A DNA stretch of 11,719 nt from Larix sibirica. Lineage: Eukaryota > Streptophyta > Pinopsida > Pinales > Pinaceae. The notes below the pieces were generated by a model that ran no database searches, was not told the DNA's origin, and saw only the letters and a program-made list of their open reading frames with translations. Where the stretch lies: contig NWUY0303905481.1 in the NCBI GenBank assembly GCA_004151065.3, positions 1 through 11,719 on the forward strand, written 5' to 3'. This document shows, piece by piece, positions 7,631 through 11,719 of this stretch. Every line of letters begins with the position of its first letter. Position 1 is the first letter of the stretch. Both the position numbers and the translations under genes were made by a program.

Positions 7631-9120
7631 GGGACCTTGTAAAGTAGTAGGGAAGAACTCCGTTAGCTGGGCATATTTCCATGATTCCACTAGTTTGGTT
7701 CCTAATTGACTAATCCTGTGAAGATCAGTTTTTCTCCTCTCTTTTTGGAGTCCCCTTGCATCTTATGCTTCTCTTTTTGGGGGAGGTTGTGAACCCTGAG
7801 TTTGAGATGCTTGAATTTGCTTAGGGATTCCTTTAGGAGCTAGATCTATTTGGGAGGGATAGTGCTGAAGGATTTTTTGGTACATGCATCCTCCAAGCCC
7901 AGAAGGTCTAAGTATCCAAGTTCCAGATCAAGCATTTCATCATCCATCTGTATTTCAGGTCCTTGAGTGATGGCTTTCTGTTTTGGGTCATTCATGGGGA
8001 TCTCGTGCTCCTCCAAGATCTGTCCTTCCTAGGGTATGGGTGTGTCCTTAAGGCCTTCAATTGTCTCAGGGTTTTCAGTTTGGATCTGATCTATTGTAAT
8101 TTAGGTAAGGACTGGATCTTCCTGTTGCTGTTCTTTTGCCGTGGGATCTTCTGGTTGCCCTTCCAGGATGGTGAAGCTGTTGCTGGTGGATGGTTCGTTG
8201 GTTTTCTTCTCTTTTGTAGTTGTCTTTTGGTGCTGTCTTCTTTACCTTCTGTATTTATGGAAACCCTCTTCATCCTTGGTATTTTCTTGGGGGTCGCTAT
8301 TGTTGAGATGGAAGTCACGGTACAGATGGCCATGTTCATGGCATTTTCTACATCGAAAAGGAACATGCTCATAGTCTAATGGTTGAACCCATTATGTGTC
8401 TTCATGGTTAAGACAGATCGAGTCGGGAAGGGATTTGGCTATGTGCATGTAAACACATATATGGGCATAGGAGGTGTACTTATTGTTTTTTGTTTGTTCT
8501 GTGACTCTGACATAGCTTCCAAGGGTATTGTCGATGTCCTTAAGCATGTATTCATCCCAGTCTTCATAAGGTAATGAGTACATCCTTATCCAGACTGGAG
8601 CCCATGTGAAGTCCTTTTTATCAGGGTTAAATTTTTCCATCTAGTGTCGGAGGTATAAGCCTGCTGAGTTGAAGAAATAGGGGCCTCCATCCTCCACTCT
8701 AGCTTTATCTTCGAGTCGGTGGAATATGATGGTGAAGAAGCCTTTTGATCCGAGCCGTAGATCGAAGTGTGCCTTGGGTTTCCATTTGGAAATTATCCAT
8801 CCCGGAAAGGCTTCTTCAGTTGGACAAAAACCTACAAATTTTGCCACCAGGGCATGGTCATTGAGTTTCTCAGCACGAGCATTGATGCGTTCAGCTGGGA
8901 GCGAGAGTTGGGGTCTTTCGGTGGCTTTGGCTATGCAGGTGTTCATTCCAGTTGACAGTTTGGATGTCAAAGGTTTTTTCTGAGCATTCGAGGCTTCAGG
9001 GTACGTCATAGGTACTTCAGTCGTCCTAATCTACACAAAGGCGGTAGGGTTGGAGGACGAGGGGGCCGAGCCATGGGGACCCTCGGCCCCTCCCTGTGGT
9101 TCTACCATGGGTCGTACCAT
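7628..9120 (-). pseudogene. LINE ORF1 (DUF4283 and CCHC zinc knuckle), inactivated
   Basis: The RNA-binding, gag-like protein of plant L1 elements, which coats element RNA. The ATG at 9120 opens the frame (MVRPMVEPQGG). The DUF4283 core runs from about 8860 to 8395 (LVAKFVG, WIISKWKPK, KGFFTIIFH, GGPYFF, WAPVWIRMYSLPYEDWD, LPDSI), followed by WVQPLDYEHVPFRC and the zinc knuckle at 8311-8352. The C-terminal region is Gln/Lys/Pro-rich and continues, after a frameshift in an A run near 7880, to GLQKERRKTDLH and the stop at 7630. In-frame stops include 9031-9033, 8641-8643 (Trp expected), 8392-8394 and 8242-8244. The knuckle reads CRKCHEHGHLYRDF, with Phe in place of the last Cys. Length, about 497 codons, is normal for this family. 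Confidence 0.88.
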
Positions 9121-9369
9121 GGGATGAGGTTAGGTGAAGAGTAGGTAGGGAAGAGGGGTGACACTGAGGGAAGCAGCTCAAAACCCTAGGTGCTGCATGC
9201 AAGGCAACGGAGTGGAAGGATCACCGACTAGAGTGTCTTAGTCAAAAGGTGAGCGGACTTGGCCCTAGCTGCAAATCTCACTACGAACCTCGGTCTTTCT
9301 TGGGTTTGAGAACAACAATTGACTGTCATTACAAGACCACTTTACCACTAAGTCGCCTTTGTTGACCTT
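9121..9369 (-). promoter_or_regulatory. LINE 5' leader, with tRNA-like A- and B-box matches
   Basis: About 250 bp between the right target-site duplication and the ORF1 ATG. The start contains TAGTGGTAAAGTGG (9350-9337 on the - strand), close to an RNA polymerase III A box, and GGTTCGTAGTG (9289-9279), which starts like a B box (GGTTCGANNCC). The spacing of about 61 bp is longer than in a normal tRNA. The remainder is pyrimidine-rich before the ATG. LINE promoters are internal, so this leader should contain the promoter, whichever polymerase is used. Confidence 0.4.
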
Positions 9370-9383
9370 GTCTTGGAGTACAA
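9370..9383 (+). repeat. Target-site duplication, right copy
   Basis: GTCTTGGAGTACAA, the partner of 1845-1858 (13 of 14 bases). It is the junction where gag resumes: its final CAA codon is in the frame of the downstream gag sequence. Confidence 0.88.
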
Positions 9384-10730
9384 ATTACTAAAGAATTTTC
9401 CGTACAAAAGCTATTGAGATCTCTTCCAACAAGGTTTTACTCCAATGTATCAGTCCTAGAAGACAGAAGTTATTTGAATAAATTAACAATGGAGGAACTT
9501 CATGTGATTCTTACTACATATTATATGAGGATGGAAAAGGAGAATCCTTCTCGAAAAGAAGCATCTTTCAAAGCTTACAAGAAGGAAAAAGGAAGCAAGC
9601 ATGAGAAGAACAAGAATTCCTCTGATGAATCATACAAAGAAGAAGCAAACTTTGTGAAGAGACTAAAAAGGGGTTGTGGAAAATATAAAGGAAAGCTACC
9701 TTTCAAATGCTTTGAATGTGGTAAAATAGGTCACTTTGATTCCGAATGTCCTTACAAGGAAAGTAGAGATAATGATAGTGAAGAATACCTTAATCATAAA
9801 GAACGAAGGAAAACATACCAATAAAGCAATTCTGAACATAAGAAGAACAAAAGGATTTTGTATTGTAAAGAGGATAGTAGTTCATTTGTCGAAGATGGTA
9901 GTGATGATAATCCAAGAGAAGTGCTCTTTACGGCAATTGAGGAAGACATAGAAAATGAAGATGAAGAAGATGAAGAAAGGGTTGAAGTACATTTTGAAGG
10001 AGAGATTATTAGTTCCTTGGAAGAACTGAATAAATCTAGAAACAAGAATAATTATCTACAAGAACAACTATTAAAGTGTGAAGAAAAATTCAAGGAGACT
10101 AAAAAATTAGAAGCGGACATAATCGGACAACTGATACAAAAGGAAAAGAAGTGTGAAAAGTTAGAAACTGAAGTCATTTTATTAAAAAGGGAATTGCAAA
10201 AAGCCAGCATCCAGTTGAGTTTTCAATAGAAATTTAGAAGCAACACTAAAGGTCTAGATACAATTATAGATAATCAGAGACAATTATCTAACAAGTCAGG
10301 GCTAGTCTATGAAGGTTCAAACTCAATGAACTCAAGCTATGATGCAGGAGCAAGAAGTTTTGTAGATGTGCTCAAAGGCTCTATTCCAACGAAAGATTAG
10401 AATTTTGGAGAAAAGAACAAGAAATCATCTGATGTGAAAACTGGCACTGCGTAGTCTGGAAGAACTCACTTCACAAGGTATAAAATCTCTTTCTTATGAA
10501 ATTGCTATTTCTATAACAATTTTGGTCATAAAGCAGTAAATTGCAAAGTTCCTACAAAAGAGAATGTCAAGAAGAATAGTATTTACCATGAATCTATAAA
10601 AAATGATATCAGAAGGCCAGTTGAAACTTTGAAAGAAAATTTCAATTCCTTTGGCCCCTTAAATTTAGATGTTGAATTCTATAAATGTTGCAATTATGGT
10701 CATGAAGTTCAGGATTGCAAGAATTAGTCA
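9384..10730 (+). pseudogene. Copia gag, C-terminal part: UBN2 end, zinc knuckles, coiled coil
   Basis: Continues the gag interrupted at 1858. It opens ITKEFSVQKLLRSLPTRF and LTMEELHVILTTY, the end of the UBN2 domain, then a Lys/Ser-rich linker and an intact zinc knuckle CFECGKIGHFDSEC (9708-9749). An acidic run (about 9930-9990) and a long predicted coiled coil rich in Glu/Lys/Leu (about 10015-10220) follow. Two further knuckles are damaged: 10503-10544 (CYFYNNFGHKAVNC, second Cys to Tyr) and 10677-10718 (FYKCCNYGHEVQDC, first Cys to Phe). In-frame stops lie at 9822, 10227, 10398, 10452, 10497 and 10725, with no frameshift. Together with 1409-1858 gag would be about 600 residues, long for copia. 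Some of the 9822-10730 stretch may belong to a gag-protease linker. Confidence 0.88.
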
Positions 10731-11719
10731 TCATCTGTGCACCTTGTTGAAACCAAAATCATTCTTAGTAAAAGAGATTCTACAGAATTCTGGCAAAAAA
10801 ATATAGACTATCATAATCAAGAAGGATGCAGCTTGGCTTTACATGCGCAAAGTAAAAGAGATCATTCGTATATTGACAGTGGATGTTCCAAACACATGGC
10901 AGGAAATAAAGACATTTTTTTGAAATTCAAAGAAGAAAAGGGAGGCAGTATTCATTTTGGAGATGAGGGTTCTACTAAGATTCTTGGAAAGGGCATAATA
11001 AGTCTTGGGGATAAAAAAGCCAAAGCATAAAATGTCTTACTTGTTGAAAACATGAAGCACAATCTTCTTAGTGTAATCCAAATGTGTGATCAGGGATATA
11101 TTCTCACCTTTGACTCCAATAAATGTAAAATGAGGAAAATGGATACAGGCATATTGGTAGCAATGGAATCCAAAACCCCAAATAATGTATACATCTTAGA
11201 TAAAAGAAAAGAAGAAAGATGGTCCATGGGGAAAATAGATGAAAATTGGATCTGGCACAGAAGAATGGGACATATAAATTTTGATAATCTTATCATAATT
11301 AGCAAAAGACAAGAAGTGAGAGACATTCGAAAAATCACAAAGCCCTTAAATTATGTTTACAAGCATTGCCTACATAGAAAGAAAACAAGAGTAAATTTTA
11401 AAACATAAGAATATTCTACAACAAAACCATTGGAGCTACTGCATACTAATCTTTGCAGCCGAATGAGAACCAAATCCCTAAATGGTGAATCCGACTTCCT
11501 TCTCTTCATTGATTATTATACTAGAATGACATGGGTCTTTTTTATTAAGAAAAAATCAAAGACATTAGAGTGCTTCAAAAATTTTAAAGAAACGGTTAAA
11601 AATGAAACTGAATTGAATATTAAGTGTCTAAGATCAGATAATGGAGGTGAGTACACCTCAAATGAATTTGAGGATTTCTATGAGAAACATGGAATCAAAA
11701 GACATTTCTCAGCCACCAG
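10731..11719 (+). pseudogene. Copia pol, protease and integrase part (truncated by window end)
   Basis: Same frame as gag, as in copia elements that make one gag-pol polyprotein. The protease signature is YIDSGCSKHMAG, with the active-site Asp at 10875-10877, followed by FGDEGSTKILGKG. The GAG-pre-integrase region has WHRRMGHINFDN (His at 11256 and 11271) and KHC at 11361-11369; the first Cys of the CxxC is Tyr (11358-11360). The integrase core starts with HTNLC, where the first catalytic Asp is Asn (11448-11450), and contains FIDYYTR and LRSDNGGEY with the second Asp at 11637-11639. Stops are at 11028-11030 (Gln expected) and 11406-11408. The third catalytic residue, RT and RNase H lie past the window. 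Confidence 0.9.

Larger units (their letters stand above)
1859..9369 (-). mobile_element. Plant L1-type LINE, about 7.5 kb, near full length, degenerate
   Basis: Read on the - strand from 9369 to 1859: 5' leader, ORF1 (DUF4283 plus CCHC knuckle), ORF2 (EN, RT, zf-RVT, RNase H), a long downstream region and a short A-rich tail. A 14-bp target-site duplication flanks it. Deleting 1859-9383 rejoins the two gag halves in frame, which fixes both edges. A 5' leader and complete ORF1 suggest a copy that is not 5'-truncated. It differs in composition from its host, with a visibly higher GC content. ORF2 appears to carry about 20 nonsense codons and four frameshifts, and ORF1 about seven stops and one frameshift, so it cannot encode its own proteins. 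The part below 3358 is longer than a usual plant L1 3' UTR and may include acquired sequence. Confidence 0.9.
66..11719 (+). mobile_element. Ty1/copia LTR retrotransposon, 5' part, degenerate, interrupted by a LINE
   Basis: Order on the + strand: LTR, primer binding site, UBN2-type gag, CCHC zinc knuckles, aspartic protease (DSG motif), GAG-pre-integrase zinc region, then integrase core. Protease and integrase ahead of any RT is the copia order, as opposed to gypsy. The window stops inside the integrase, so RT, RNase H, polypurine tract and 3' LTR are not visible. The long gag with extra zinc knuckles resembles the Tork/SIRE side of plant copia elements, but I cannot assign the lineage without the RT. 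The left edge is a guess, based on TGTTTG at 66-71 next to sequence typical of LTR starts. The LINE at 1859-9369 is not part of the element. Confidence 0.9.

Noticed and set aside
7963-8379. + strand open frame of 138 codons with hydrophobic stretches, resembling a membrane protein
   Set aside because: It is the antisense of the LINE ORF1 zinc-knuckle and C-terminal region; the hydrophobic look comes from reading A-rich Lys/Glu/Gln codons backwards.
8726-8983. + strand open frame of 85 codons
   Set aside because: Antisense shadow of the DUF4283 domain of LINE ORF1.
1-11719. A new defence, toxin, metabolic or host gene system
   Set aside because: All recognisable coding sequence belongs to two retrotransposons; only the module at 2135-3242 remains unexplained, and it is too damaged to name.

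Overview
The window is transposable-element DNA from a plant nuclear genome. There is no host gene, rRNA, tRNA or CRISPR array that I can support. The evidence is a Ty1/copia LTR retrotransposon with a plant initiator-Met primer binding site on the + strand, and inside it, on the - strand, a plant L1-type LINE (ORF1 with DUF4283 and a zinc knuckle; ORF2 with endonuclease, reverse transcriptase, zf-RVT and RNase H). Nested, heavily decayed retroelements suggest a large, repeat-rich seed-plant genome. The species cannot be told from this sequence.

Layout. Bases 1 to about 65 are unassigned flank. From about 66 to 1343 lies the 5' LTR of the copia element. It holds two tandem-repeat blocks: about 17 degenerate units of ~19 bp (497-820) and four to five units of 56 bp (880-1159). 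The primer binding site is at 1346-1357 and gag starts at 1409. Gag is interrupted at 1858 by the LINE (1859-9369, 7,511 bp) and resumes at 9384. The same reading frame then runs through the rest of gag (coiled coil, one intact and two damaged zinc knuckles), the protease and part of the integrase to the window end. The copia RT/RNase H and the 3' LTR lie beyond 11719.

The LINE is bounded by a 14-bp target-site duplication with one mismatch (1845-1858 and 9370-9383). Removing it with one duplication copy restores the gag frame exactly. On the - strand it reads from right to left: 5' leader with tRNA-like A/B-box matches (9121-9369), ORF1 (9120-7628), ORF2 (7628-3358), then about 1.5 kb downstream containing an unrecognised, broken coding-like stretch (3242-2135), and a short A-rich tail at 1871-1859. 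ORF1 and ORF2 meet in a one-base TAATG stop/start overlap.

Both elements are dead as coded. The copia gag-pol shows ten nonsense codons and no frameshift in the part visible here. The LINE has about 27 nonsense codons and five frameshifts. Several catalytic or metal-binding residues are replaced. The most unusual pieces are the unexplained module downstream of LINE ORF2, the tRNA-like head, the TAATG junction, and the two repeat arrays in the copia LTR.
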